Positions 8,431 to 18,363 are shown, numbered from the stretch's first letter. The stretch is 50,682 nt of DNA from Kiloniellaceae bacterium (GCA_021776135.1 JAJFGL010000032.1:1-50682), one strand, 5' to 3'. Notes: generated by a model from the sequence alone, not told the origin. Numbers and translations are program-made.

Positions 8431-8459
8431 TTGACGCGCTGCCCCCCGCCGCCTATCGT
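8431..8459 (+). promoter_or_regulatory. Candidate leuA promoter
   Basis: TTGACG, a 17-base spacer and TATCGT form a good alphaproteobacterial sigma-70 promoter. It would start transcription near 8466, about 310 bases before leuA, leaving room for the leader peptide and hairpins described below. Confidence 0.55.
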
Positions 8460-8584
8460 TCCTCCCATGCGGAGCTTCGATTTCCAAATTCGCCTTACTT
8501 TGCGACTTAGCGCCCCGGCCGCTTGAACCAAGCGTGCCGGTCCTGGCTGCTTGTCGTTCGTAACCTGCTGGAAGTTATCGCCCC

Positions 8585-8665
8585 ATGATCCGCTTTTCCG
8601 CCTCACAACCCGCCTTTCGCGGCTTGCGCGCGCGCCTCGCTCTTATGGGCGGCTGCCGGGCCTGA
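8585..8665 (+). CDS. Probable leuA leader peptide (attenuator)
   Basis: A 26-codon frame starting ATG ATC CGC and ending TGA, preceded by GGAAG 10 bases upstream. It contains three Leu codons in a seven-residue stretch (LRARLAL) near its end. GC-rich inverted repeats follow directly: GCCGGGC with GCCCGGC across the stop codon, and a perfect 8-bp stem GAAGGCCG/CGGCCTTC (8722-8756) just ahead of the leuA ribosome site. Leader peptides with Leu codons before leuA are established in Proteobacteria; that this one works so is inferred from position and composition. No T-run follows the last stem, so the mechanism may act on translation or through Rho rather than an intrinsic terminator. Confidence 0.5.
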   Translation: MIRFSASQPAFRGLRARLALMGGCRA

Positions 8666-8709
8666 CGGCGCCCGGCGGTTGTACGCGCGCCGCCGTATCC
8701 GATACATAG

Positions 8710-10467
<1,758 letters not shown>

Positions 10468-10472
10468 AACCG

Positions 10473-12149
10473 TTATTTCGGCCCGCCAGCGGATAGGGAA
10501 GACTGGAACGGCACGGTCCGCGCGGCGGGGAAGCGAAGTATCACACGCGTGCCGACTCCGGCCTGGCTCTCGAGCCGCAATGTGCCGCCGTGAAGCTCGA
10601 CCAAAGTCTTGGCCAGCGGCAGTCCCAGGCCGGTGCCTTGGTATTGCCGGTTCAAACTGCTATCGACCTGGACGAACTGGGTCAATGCCTTTGGAATATC
10701 TTCCGGTGCGATGCCGATGCCGGTATCCACGATTTCAAACACATTGCTGCCGCTGGAATCGCACTTAACCCGGATCGTGACCTTGCCACCGGTCTTGGTG
10801 AATTTGACCGCGTTGCTTAAGAGGTTGGTCAAGACCTGCATTATCTTCCGCTCGTCGGCGTACAAGCCGTGGGTGATTTCCTGAATATCCTGTTCCACCG
10901 CAACGCCGCAATCTTCAGCGTGCTGAGAGATCAGCCGCACAGCGGAATCAACGACGAGAGGAATGCTGAGAACTTCCTCATGCACTTCCTCCATGCCCGA
11001 CTCGACTTTCGACAGATCCAGGACGTCGTTGATGAGCGAGAGCAAATGCAAGCCGGATGCGTGAATATCCTTCGTATAGTCCAAATATAGGTCGCTGCCC
11101 ATGGGGCCCATGGTTTCCTCTTTCATGACCTCGGAGAATCCGATGATCGCGTTCAGGGGCGTGCGGAGTTCGTGGCTCATGGAGGCGAGGAATACCGATT
11201 TCGCCCGGCTCGCCGTTTGCGCGTCGTCACGTGCGATTTTGAGATCGTCGGCAAGGCGCGTCAAATCCTGACCCTGACGCTCCAGCTTGCGCTGCGCCTC
11301 CTCAAGCTCGGCAACCCTGTCCTGAAGGTTTTCCTCGCTATGGCGCAGCTTTTCCTCCGTTCGTTTGCGCTTTGTGATATCGGTCCCGATAGCGCCGATG
11401 CCGGTGATCTCGCCGGCGAGATTCATGATCGGGAACTTGACGGTCAGGAACGTCGCGGGGCCCGCTGGACCTGGCCATATTTCTTCTTGCTCGAAGGCCC
11501 GGCCCGCCTCCATCACCATGCGATCGTGCGCCACGAAGGCGTCGGCTTTTTCCTTCGGAAAAATGTCGTGACTTGTCTTGCCTTTCGCTTGTTCCTCGGT
11601 CACCCCGAATAACCGGGCGGCAAGCTCGTTTATCAGGATGTAGCGTCCCTGCTTGTCCTTGATGTGAACCTTGGTCGGTGAATGATTGACCACTGCCTGG
11701 AAGCGATCTTCGTTCTCACGGAAGGAACGATCAACGCGCTTGGCTTCGGTGACATCGCTGATGATAGTGAAGTTTCCACCCTTGGGCAGACGCTGCTCAT
11801 GTACGCGGAAGCAAAGACCGTCTTGGCGCGTGACTTCGAAGGGGCCCGTCGGATTCCGGTGGTGCTCCATCCGCTCGCGGAGCCACGCTTCTTCGCGGCC
11901 GACGGCTTCAGGTATCAAACCGTGACGGATCCCCGCACGCAGGTGGTCCTCGAAACGTATGCCGGGTTTTGAGTATTCGGCTATATCCTCGTTCAATTCC
12001 CTCCAAGCCCGGTTCGCCATGACCACACGGTCCTCGGCATCGAATAAGATGACATGCTCCGACAACGCCTCGACCGCCACGACAAGTTGCTCACTAATCG
12101 TCAAGGATGGGCTCTTCAGCTTTTGTTTTTGTCGCTTGAACCAAGACAT
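10473..12149 (-). CDS. Soluble PAS-domain sensor histidine kinase
   Basis: A 558-residue hybrid-free histidine kinase with no membrane segment or signal peptide, so it should sense a cytoplasmic cue. A first PAS-like domain spans about residues 22-138 and a second about 143-262 (ENEDRFQAVVNHSPTK to GIGAIGTDITKRK). A coiled-coil linker follows (263-315), then HisKA with phospho-acceptor H326 (SMSHELRTPLNAI) and a HATPase domain with N-box TNLLSNAVKF (441-450), DTGIGI (475-480) and GTGLGL (505-510). There is no adjacent response regulator, so it is an orphan kinase. Its C-terminal half closely resembles the membrane kinase at 40666-42522, suggesting paralogy. Confidence 0.9.
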   Translation of the reverse strand: MSWFKRQKQKLKSPSLTISEQLVVAVEALSEHVILFDAEDRVVMANRAWRELNEDIAEYSKPGIRFEDHLRAGIRHGLIPEAVGREEAWLRERMEHHRNPTGPFEVTRQDGLCFRVHEQRLPKGGNFTIISDVTEAKRVDRSFRENEDRFQAVVNHSPTKVHIKDKQGRYILINELAARLFGVTEEQAKGKTSHDIFPKEKADAFVAHDRMVMEAGRAFEQEEIWPGPAGPATFLTVKFPIMNLAGEITGIGAIGTDITKRKRTEEKLRHSEENLQDRVAELEEAQRKLERQGQDLTRLADDLKIARDDAQTASRAKSVFLASMSHELRTPLNAIIGFSEVMKEETMGPMGSDLYLDYTKDIHASGLHLLSLINDVLDLSKVESGMEEVHEEVLSIPLVVDSAVRLISQHAEDCGVAVEQDIQEITHGLYADERKIMQVLTNLLSNAVKFTKTGGKVTIRVKCDSSGSNVFEIVDTGIGIAPEDIPKALTQFVQVDSSLNRQYQGTGLGLPLAKTLVELHGGTLRLESQAGVGTRVILRFPAARTVPFQSSLSAGGPK

Positions 12150-12416
12150 TTACATAGCCGCCGGGTGCAAACTCCATGGTGTGAGGTCAAGCGCTATCCG
12201 GCATGGCCGAGCCTTTGGCCTGGCGAGCCGGCGTTAGGCGCCTACTTCTCCCGATAAAATACGTATATTTAGGTTACCGAAGACCTAAGGGGCGGAAATG
12301 CGCCAGTATCGAGATGCAGCCATTTACGGATCGGGCCAGCTGTTTTGCCGCTATCTAACGGAAATCACGTATTTCAGTTCCACCACACTAGGTCACCGGC
12401 TCATAAACGGGAAACC

Positions 12417-12606
12417 GTCATCCCGGACGTTAGGCGAGCCCGGAAATTAGCGATTTCCGGTATGCGAGCCTTACGATCCGGGATCCATTTATCCGCTGGT
12501 CCGGCGCCCGAATTACGGCGCGATGGACCTCGAATCGCTGACTTTCCTTGCCAAGCCCCCACCTTCGCGGGTGCATGGGCTTGGAGGAAAGCCGCATCCG
12601 GGATGA
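12417..12606. repeat. Palindromic intergenic repeat element
   Basis: Starts GTCATCCCGGA and ends TCCGGGATGAC, with internal hairpins such as GCCCGGAAATTAGCG/ATTTCCGG and CAAGCCCCCACC/GGGTGCATGGGCTTG. It belongs to the same family as the elements at 15741-15822 and 36124-36200. It fills most of the 460-bp gap between the kinase start and the methyltransferase stop; the rest (12150-12416) holds no gene I can support. Confidence 0.7.
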
Positions 12607-12611
12607 CGGCT

Positions 12612-13430
12612 TTATGGGCCTGTGTCCTCATCCAACTTACGCGCCACCAGGGTGAAGCTTAAGGGGAACTGCGCGGCCTGGTTCTCATAGATATCGTGGG
12701 CTTCGGTCGAAATGTTATGGGGGTATTCGCACAGGTGTTCCAGCGCCAGGCCGCTTGCCAAGGCGGCGGTCACGATGTCCGACAAGGTATGTTGGAACCA
12801 ATACTTCACCGGCGCTGGGTACTCCGCGTTACCGAAATAGTCCAAGCCCTCCGCTGCCTCATCCGCCTCGTGCGCGAAGTACGAGCTCACAGGCCGATGG
12901 GGGTCGCCGGGCCGGGCCTCGTCGAACATGCCGACGATGGGGTGCTGCTCGTAGGCGAAATACCGCCCCCCCGGTCGCAGCAGACGGGCAACCACGGCAA
13001 AAAAAGCGCCTATATCCGGCATCCAGCCATGTACGCCGATGGTGGTGAAAACAAGATCGTAGGCCGCGTCGTAGCGCGCCGGTATTTTATAAAGATCGGT
13101 CTCGATCAAATCGCAATCGAGGCCGGCCAGGGCGGCAAGCTCGCGCCCCTGGGCCAGGAACTCGCTGGAGATATCGAAACCGGCCGTGTGCGCCGCCCCC
13201 ATATTCTTAACCGAAAGCAACTCGCGCGCGTTATTGCACCCTAGTTGCGCGACATCGCGCCCGGATACGCCCAGCGCCGCGAAACGCTCGCTGGCGGTGC
13301 GGTCCAGGCAGGAAAAGCCGGGCTGGGCGAAACCGCGCGCCAGCTTCGTGAATTGATCGTGGGCCTTATGGTGCGGCGCCGCCGCGTCCCAAGCGGCGCG
13401 GTTGGCGGCCACGTAGTCGTCTCTGTGCAT
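12612..13430 (-). CDS. Class I SAM-dependent methyltransferase
   Basis: A 272-residue methyltransferase. The SAM-binding loop is atypical but recognisable: DVAQLGCNNARELLS replaces the usual E/D-x-G-x-G-x-G, followed by the acidic strand end GFDISSEFL, then IETDLYKIP and VFTTIGVHGWMPD. LLRPGGRYFAYEQHP is the standard post-motif III. The acceptor substrate cannot be predicted. No signal peptide. The stop lies just after a palindromic repeat, and the start faces the gamma-glutamyltransferase gene across a 124-bp divergent region. Confidence 0.82.
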   Translation of the reverse strand: MHRDDYVAANRAAWDAAAPHHKAHDQFTKLARGFAQPGFSCLDRTASERFAALGVSGRDVAQLGCNNARELLSVKNMGAAHTAGFDISSEFLAQGRELAALAGLDCDLIETDLYKIPARYDAAYDLVFTTIGVHGWMPDIGAFFAVVARLLRPGGRYFAYEQHPIVGMFDEARPGDPHRPVSSYFAHEADEAAEGLDYFGNAEYPAPVKYWFQHTLSDIVTAALASGLALEHLCEYPHNISTEAHDIYENQAAQFPLSFTLVARKLDEDTGP

Positions 13431-13445
13431 TGCCGGCGCCTTTTA

Positions 13446-13472
13446 TGTGTGCGGTACAGCTTGTAGCACACA
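13446..13472. promoter_or_regulatory. Inverted repeat in a divergent promoter region
   Basis: TGTGTGC and GCACACA form perfect 7-bp arms around 13 bases, between the methyltransferase start (13430) and a weak promoter-like pair (TTGACC at 13492 and TTGCAT at 13515, spacer 17). This could be an operator for either gene; no regulator is identified. Confidence 0.3.
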
Positions 13473-13554
13473 AAGAGTCTGGGCAAAGCGTTTGACCTGG
13501 CCGCCGGGACTTGCTTGCATGACGATCCAATCTACCAAGGAGAAACCGCAAGCC

Positions 13555-15378
13555 ATGGTCGCCGCCCTTAGAGTCTTCGCCGCCGGTCTGTTGTTCGCCG
13601 GCCTAGCGGTGCCGGTCATCGCGGCAGAGCTTGGCGTTCCCGGCGTTCGCGGCGGCGTGGTTGCCACCAGCGAACCCTTGGCGGCGCAAGCCGGGGCGCG
13701 GGTCTTACGTGCGGGCGGCAACGCCATCGACGCCGCCGCCGCCGTGGCCTTCGCCCTCAACGTAATCGAGCCCCAGTCATCGGGTATCGGCGGCGGCGGC
13801 TTCATGATGATCCACATGGGCGAAAGCGGCGAAACCTTCATCGTCGATTCGCGCGAAACCGCCCCGGCCGCCGTGACCCCGCGTATGTTCGAAGACCCGG
13901 CCAAGCCGGGCGGGGCCATCGTTTGGCCCCTGCGCTCCACCAGCGGCTTCGCGGTTGGGGTTCCGGGCATGGTCAAGGGCCTGGCCACCGCGCTTGAACG
14001 CTGGGGCACCATATCCCTCGCTGACGCCTTGGCGCCGGCGATTCGCTTCGCCGAGAGCGGCTTCCATGTGACCGCGCGCTTGGAAGGCAGTGTAACCAGC
14101 GCGCGCCTGATGAGCGACCCGGGCGCCCCTGCCTACGATGCCGCCCGCGCGGTTTTCCATCCAGGCGGTACGCCCCTGGCCGAGAACGATCTGCTGATGC
14201 AGCCGGACTTGGCGCGCACTCTTCGCGCCATCGCCGCCCAGGGTCCGGCGGCGGTGTACACCTGCGGCTTCGACCCGGCCAACGACATCGCCCAGGCCAT
14301 CGTCGATACTCAGCGCCATAGCCGCGTGGCCAATCCCGCCGGGGCCGGGCGCATGACCTGCGACGACCTCGCCAGCTACGACGTGGCCATCCGCCAGCCG
14401 GTCAGGGGCAGCTACCGCGGTTACGAGATCGTGTCCATGCCGCCACCCTCGTCCGGCGGGCTGACGGTCATACAAATCCTGAAACTGATCGAGCCGTTTC
14501 CCCTGGGCGACGAAGCCCAAGGCTTCGGTTTCGGCGCCCCCAAGACCCTGCACGTCACCATCGAAGCCATGCGCCTGGCCTTCGCCGACCGCGCGCTCTG
14601 GATGGGCGATACGGATTTCGTTGCCCTGCCGGTCAAGGGCTTGATCGACGCGCGCTACATGGCCCGCCGCCAGCCCTTGATAGATGCCGGCGCACGCCGG
14701 GGCGAGGCCCTGGCCGGCGACCCGCGCCCCTTCGACACGGCGGCGCTGCCAAGCGCAACCAAGCTGGCGCGCGCGGCCCTGCCCGGCGAGGAGGGGCGCA
14801 ACACCACCCACTTCACCGTCGCCGACCGCCACGGCAATATCGTGACCTACACCAATACGATCGAATCGGCCTGGGGCACCGGGCTCATGGTGCCCGGCTT
14901 CGGTTTTCTGCTGAATAACGAGCTGACCGATTTCAACCGCCTGCCGCGCGCCAATCCCGATCCCGATAGCTTCAATCCCGGCGCCAACGATGTGGCCCCC
15001 GCTAAGCGCCCGCGTTCCTCCATGGCCCCGACTATGATCTTCAAGAACGGCAAACCCATCGCCGCTTTCGGGTCGCCCGGCGGTTCGACCATCATCAGTT
15101 CCGTGGTGAACACCGCGATCAACCTGATCGATCACAAAATGACGGTGCAGGAGGCGGTCGATGCACCGCGTATCGCCCAGACCGGCGCTGAAGGGCCCAC
15201 CCGGCGCGAGATCGGTTTCGATTTCTCGGCTATCGAAGCCCTAGAAGCTATGGGACATAGTTTTCGCGCGCCGCGCGCCATCGGTTCGGTCCAGGCCATT
15301 GTCATAGACCCGAACAACGGCGTGCTCCACGGCGCCGCCGACAGACGGCGAACCGGTGGCGTGGTTAGCCTGCGTTAG
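13555..15378 (+). CDS. ggt: Gamma-glutamyltransferase, periplasmic
   Basis: A 607-residue gamma-glutamyltransferase precursor, which cleaves the gamma-glutamyl bond of glutathione and transfers it to water or an acceptor. It is made as one chain and cuts itself before the catalytic Thr, here in NTTHFTVAD. Further family marks are ARVLRAGGNAIDAAAAVAF near the N-terminus, PRSSMAPTM and the oxyanion-loop GSPGGSTIIS. An N-terminal signal peptide (LRVFAAGLLFAGLAVPVIAA) sends it to the periplasm. The start at 13555 follows AAGGAG; an upstream in-frame ATG at 13519 lacks such a site. Confidence 0.93.
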   Translation: MVAALRVFAAGLLFAGLAVPVIAAELGVPGVRGGVVATSEPLAAQAGARVLRAGGNAIDAAAAVAFALNVIEPQSSGIGGGGFMMIHMGESGETFIVDSRETAPAAVTPRMFEDPAKPGGAIVWPLRSTSGFAVGVPGMVKGLATALERWGTISLADALAPAIRFAESGFHVTARLEGSVTSARLMSDPGAPAYDAARAVFHPGGTPLAENDLLMQPDLARTLRAIAAQGPAAVYTCGFDPANDIAQAIVDTQRHSRVANPAGAGRMTCDDLASYDVAIRQPVRGSYRGYEIVSMPPPSSGGLTVIQILKLIEPFPLGDEAQGFGFGAPKTLHVTIEAMRLAFADRALWMGDTDFVALPVKGLIDARYMARRQPLIDAGARRGEALAGDPRPFDTAALPSATKLARAALPGEEGRNTTHFTVADRHGNIVTYTNTIESAWGTGLMVPGFGFLLNNELTDFNRLPRANPDPDSFNPGANDVAPAKRPRSSMAPTMIFKNGKPIAAFGSPGGSTIISSVVNTAINLIDHKMTVQEAVDAPRIAQTGAEGPTRREIGFDFSAIEALEAMGHSFRAPRAIGSVQAIVIDPNNGVLHGAADRRRTGGVVSLR

Positions 15379-15416
15379 AAGATTTCAAGTTGGCTTGATG
15401 TCATCCCATTCTCTGG

Positions 15417-15448
15417 TCATTACCGGGCTTGACCCGGTAATCCATCGA
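15417..15448. repeat. Short palindromic repeat
   Basis: CATTACCGGGCTTGACCCGG followed by TAATCCATCG. It is the same unit as the first half of 16741-16821, where TTGCCGGG/CCCGGCAA replaces the outer bases, which supports conservation of the hairpin rather than the bases. Confidence 0.6.
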
Positions 15449-15512
15449 GGTTGCCGTTCGGTCTATTGTTTCAATGGCGCGGTGTTAATCAGGGATCTTT
15501 AGAAGGAAGAAT

Positions 15513-15597
15513 CACCACGAAGGCGCGAAGACACTAAGAAGCGAGGAGATAAAAATTCTACTTCGCGGCCTCTTAGTGTCTTCGCGCCTTCGTGGTG
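15513..15597. repeat. Perfect 27-bp inverted repeat around a 31-base loop
   Basis: The arms 15513-15539 and 15571-15597 are exact reverse complements (CACCACGAAGGCGCGAAG and so on). The loop is AT-rich. It lies in a 460-bp gene-free gap after ggt and outside any gene. Sequences like CTTCGTGCCTTCGTGGTG are, as I recall, found between genes of many unrelated bacteria, so this may be a mobile palindromic element. As a terminator it would be unusually long and it lacks a T-run on the ggt side. Confidence 0.8.
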
Positions 15598-15651
15598 AAA
15601 TTTCTTTTTTTCTAACGCCACACCCGGATCGGATAGATCGCCGCGCGGGAG

Positions 15652-15683
15652 TTCCATGGACCCTCGGGTCAAGCCCAAGGGTG
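15652..15683. repeat. Short dispersed repeat
   Basis: TGGACCCTCGGGTCAAGCCC then AAGGGTGAC. The same unit forms the second half of 16741-16821. It is inverted relative to the CCGGGCTTGACCCGG unit and can pair with it. Confidence 0.55.
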
Positions 15684-15740
15684 ACGAATGGGGCGGAGTT
15701 GTTACCCCGCCTGGACTCAGCAATTCATTCGCGGGGATTC

Positions 15741-15822
15741 GTCATCCCGGACTTGATCCGGGATCTTCGGGTTGTAGCGAGTTCGGTTCTCGCCAAAGAT
15801 CCCGGATCAAGTCCGGGATGAC
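15741..15822. repeat. REP-like palindromic element
   Basis: The arms GTCATCCCGGACTTGATCC and GGATCAAGTCCGGGATGAC are exact reverse complements. Each arm also contains its own small palindrome (CCCGGA...TCCGGG). Related copies lie at 12417-12606 and 36124-36200. It occupies the space just before the Nudix stop codon. Confidence 0.8.
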
Positions 15823-15841
15823 GATCCTAAATTTCATCGCC

Positions 15842-16687
15842 CTAACGGCGCAGGCCTTCCCAAATCTCTTGGTAGCCGGGATCGTCGGGTGTCAGGACGC
15901 CGCGGCGGATGGCGAAGTCCAGGATCACCAGACTGACGTTGAACTTGAAGTCCTGGGTGTCGCGGATGGTCTCCATGACCCGCGCCATGGGCCAGAGCGC
16001 GAAGGACTCGACCTCGCCGTCGGTATTGACCGGGATTAGGTCCGGCGGCAGGGACAAATCGAAACAGAACTCCACATCGTCGCGCAGGCCTTCCACCCGC
16101 GCGCAGATGTAGGAGACGGCACCAACCGCGGCCGCGCGGCCCGCCACCTCTGGGCTCAGGCCGGCTTCCTCGCCCGATTCCTTAATCAGGTTTTCCATGA
16201 TGCCGAGATCATGGGGCTGTCCCCCGGCCACGATGTGATCGAGCTTACCGGGGGCGGCCTGCTTGGTTTTCGACCGCTTGGCGACCCAGAGGTGCAGGCC
16301 GTCGTCCTTTTCGACATAGCCGTTCAGATGCACCCCGTAGCCGCGTATCCCGAACAGCGGCGCCGCGCCGCGCTCCATGATCATGGGCGCGGGATCGCCC
16401 CAGCGCCGGATCACGGGATAGGCTTCATCGCGCCAGTTGCCGATAAGACCGTCGGCGCGCAAATCCAGCAACACCTCGTGCACGGCGGCCGTGCGCGCCT
16501 CGAAACCGGTCAGCTCCGGGGCCAGGGCCACGGCGCTTTCGCTAACCTCGAAGACCTTGGGGTAATCGCCCAGGCGCCGGGCCAGATCGTGGGGTACCCG
16601 GCCCAGGGTCACGCCGCCGATGGTGAAGGGCCGGTAGTCTTCCGGGTTCCAGCGGTGGCACTCGGCGACCCGCTCGAGGTAGCTCAT
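15842..16687 (-). CDS. Nudix hydrolase of the DUF4743 type
   Basis: A 281-residue protein with an N-terminal DUF4743-like half and a C-terminal Nudix domain. The Nudix box is recognisable but altered: in GGQPHDLGIMENLIKESGEE the first conserved Glu is Leu and the Arg is Lys, while the metal-binding EE pair remains. Members of this family in yeast (YJR142W) and plants hydrolyse damaged thiamine diphosphate, so a housecleaning phosphohydrolase is the closest guess. Downstream of the ACT gene on the same strand with a 52-bp gap that contains the start of a palindromic repeat; the two may be co-transcribed. Confidence 0.8.
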   Translation of the reverse strand: MSYLERVAECHRWNPEDYRPFTIGGVTLGRVPHDLARRLGDYPKVFEVSESAVALAPELTGFEARTAAVHEVLLDLRADGLIGNWRDEAYPVIRRWGDPAPMIMERGAAPLFGIRGYGVHLNGYVEKDDGLHLWVAKRSKTKQAAPGKLDHIVAGGQPHDLGIMENLIKESGEEAGLSPEVAGRAAAVGAVSYICARVEGLRDDVEFCFDLSLPPDLIPVNTDGEVESFALWPMARVMETIRDTQDFKFNVSLVILDFAIRRGVLTPDDPGYQEIWEGLRR

Positions 16688-16739
16688 ACCGCTAGCGCGA
16701 CGCGGTGGCCACAGCGCGACTCCTCAAGTGTCCTTGTTG

Positions 16740-17123
16740 TCATTGCCGGGCTTGACCCGGCAATCCATCGTGGTCCGAGACTCGCTCGTCGATGGACCCT
16801 CGGGTCAAGCCCAAGGGTGACTTGGAAAGAGGAGCGGTAGCCGCGCGGCCCTTCACCGAGGTCAGCACGGCGGTGACGCCGGGAATTTGGCGCAGGCACT
16901 GGGCCATGTAATCGGTTGTCTCCGGGTCCAGGCCCTCGATCTGGATATCGATGGATAGGTCGCGGTTGCGCGCCCCGCTCAGGTCGCTGATCCAGCGGTT
17001 GGGCACCAGGCCGCGCTTGGCGAATAACTCAAGCACCCGGGGCATGAGGCCGGGTTCGGCCTCGGCCTGAAGCGAAAAGCAAAAAACTCGCGGCGTAACC
17101 GGCGCGTTGGAAAGGCGGTACAT
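16740..17123 (-). CDS. ACT-domain protein with repeat-encoded C-terminus
   Basis: A 127-residue protein. Residues 10-88 form an ACT-like beta-alpha-beta fold (RVFCFSLQAEAEPGLMPRVL, ISDLSGARNRDLSIDIQIEG, YMAQCLRQIPGVTAVLTS), the ligand-binding module of amino-acid-responsive enzymes. No catalytic domain is present, so it would be a stand-alone regulatory or binding protein. Residues from about 101 to the stop are encoded by the palindromic repeat 16741-16821, and the stop codon lies at its edge, so the natural stop seems to have been replaced by the repeat insertion. A near-identical but broken copy lies at 18605-18890. Confidence 0.75.
   Translation of the reverse strand: MYRLSNAPVTPRVFCFSLQAEAEPGLMPRVLELFAKRGLVPNRWISDLSGARNRDLSIDIQIEGLDPETTDYMAQCLRQIPGVTAVLTSVKGRAATAPLSKSPLGLTRGSIDERVSDHDGLPGQARQ
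16741..16821. repeat. Palindromic repeat forming the 3' end of the ACT gene
   Basis: CATTGCCGGGCTTGACCCGG with CAATCCATCG, a short spacer, then CGATGGACCCTCGGGTCAAG with CCCAAGGGTGAC. The halves can pair with each other. The same halves occur separately at 15417-15448 and 15652-15683. Confidence 0.75.
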
Positions 17124-17311
17124 GGCAGGAAAAACTCCTAATCGGCGGTGATAACAGACGAATCGGCAAGGCCCCGGCCGCTCAGACGAGCGCCGGGCCG
17201 CTAATTCGAATAATCAGGCCGAAAAGGATTTGCGTGGTCATAACGGGATTAGCCTAGGCCACCGGCCCCGCGAAGGTCAAGGCGGGAGCAAGCTTGCGGA
17301 AACTCCAGGCG

Positions 17312-17725
17312 TCAGGGGGCAAGGAATTCAATAGACTGCGCCCCTTCCCACAATACCAGCCGGCCAAGTTCGGCGAGATTCTCTTGCCCCTCGGCGACCG
17401 TCAAAAAGTGGTTTCCGGCAAGACTGCCCATCTTGCTGGCGAAGCTGGCGCTGCCATAGGCAAAAAGAATCTCGGTTTCGCTGAAACCGCCGGGATACAG
17501 CAAGATATCGCCGCGCGAGGGATGGCAGGTGTGATTTTCGAATTCCAGATCGGTATCGAAATCGCCCAAGGGCACCCACACCGCCTCGCCGCTCCAGCGG
17601 GAATGGATGACCTTGTTTCTGAACGGCAGCATCCCGGTAAACCGCGCGCAAGTTTTCGGCGCCTGCGCGGTTTCCAGCCTTGCCTTGAAGGAAAAGGGTC
17701 CGGCTTGGATGTTCAGGAACTTCAT
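17312..17725 (-). CDS. DUF3830 (cyclophilin-like) protein
   Basis: A 137-residue protein starting MKFLNIQAGPFSFKARLE, with PKTCARFTGMLPFRNKVIHS, GDILLYPGGFSETEILFAYG and a C-terminal hydrophobic strand. This matches the DUF3830 family, predicted to have a cyclophilin-like barrel and often found near amidohydrolase or transport genes. No isomerase or binding partner is known. The start at 17725 is chosen over 17770 because family homology begins there; the ribosome site is weak. A shorter frame in another phase over the same bases is a shadow. Confidence 0.72.
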   Translation of the reverse strand: MKFLNIQAGPFSFKARLETAQAPKTCARFTGMLPFRNKVIHSRWSGEAVWVPLGDFDTDLEFENHTCHPSRGDILLYPGGFSETEILFAYGSASFASKMGSLAGNHFLTVAEGQENLAELGRLVLWEGAQSIEFLAP

Positions 17726-17928
17726 GGGATTTCCGGCATTTCGGTTGTCGGCCCAGTGTGGCCGTTTCATCCAAGCCTAGCCAAATTAACCTGCCTTAGG
17801 AAGGCCTCGTGCCTTGGCAAACAAGGCGGCGTGTGAGCGGGTGTCTTTACAGGGTGGAGGCCGTTAGGCGCCAGGACCTCTAGTTCGATAGGCCGCGGAA
17901 ACCATATAAGAGTGCGATGATCAAACGG

Positions 17929-18363
17929 TCATTCCCGCACGACCCACACCGAACACTTGGCGTGGCGGACGATCTGCGACGCATTGGAACCCAAAAGGTA
18001 ATCCGCCATCCCCGGTTTGTGAGCCCCCATGACAATCAGGTCAGCGCCGATATCGCGTGCGAAATTCAGGGCCTCCTTGTAGACGCTGCCTAGGCGAACC
18101 GCCGGCTCGACATCTATGCCCTCGACCGCTTGCTCTCGCACCAGCGCGGCCAGCCGTTCTCTCGCCTCGTCGGCCAACCTGGTCTCGTAGTCTTCGGGGA
18201 TAATCTGCGCGACCACGCTCATTCTAAACATACCGTCGGGCACAATGCTCAGAACGTGAAGCCGTGCCCCAATGTGCTTGGCGTAATCGATCGCCGCCGG
18301 TAGTGCCTTGCGCCAGGAGTTCTCGTCGTCCACATCGATGAGGGAGACGATGTTTTTGGTCAT
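17929..18363 (-). CDS. Universal stress protein (UspA family)
   Basis: A 144-residue cytoplasmic UspA-like protein of the ATP-binding type. The C-terminal motif GAHKPGMADYLLGSNAS follows the G-2x-G-9x-G(S/N) pattern that binds the nucleotide phosphates, and KCSVWVVRE is the usual last strand. The start at 18363 (MTKNIVSLIDVDD) follows AAGGA at 9 bases. Probably involved in stress tolerance; partner unknown. Apparently monocistronic. Confidence 0.88.
   Translation of the reverse strand: MTKNIVSLIDVDDENSWRKALPAAIDYAKHIGARLHVLSIVPDGMFRMSVVAQIIPEDYETRLADEARERLAALVREQAVEGIDVEPAVRLGSVYKEALNFARDIGADLIVMGAHKPGMADYLLGSNASQIVRHAKCSVWVVRE

Noticed and set aside
15513-15597. Intrinsic terminator of ggt
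   Set aside because: The stem is unusually long, the loop is 31 bases, it lies 135 bp after the stop and has no T-run in the right place.
12417-16821. CRISPR-like array formed by the palindromic repeats
   Set aside because: Repeats are irregularly spaced and of unequal length, with genes between them. No cas genes are present.
17328-17774. Alternative frame over the DUF3830 gene
   Set aside because: Arg-rich translation with no family match, while the other frame matches DUF3830 throughout.
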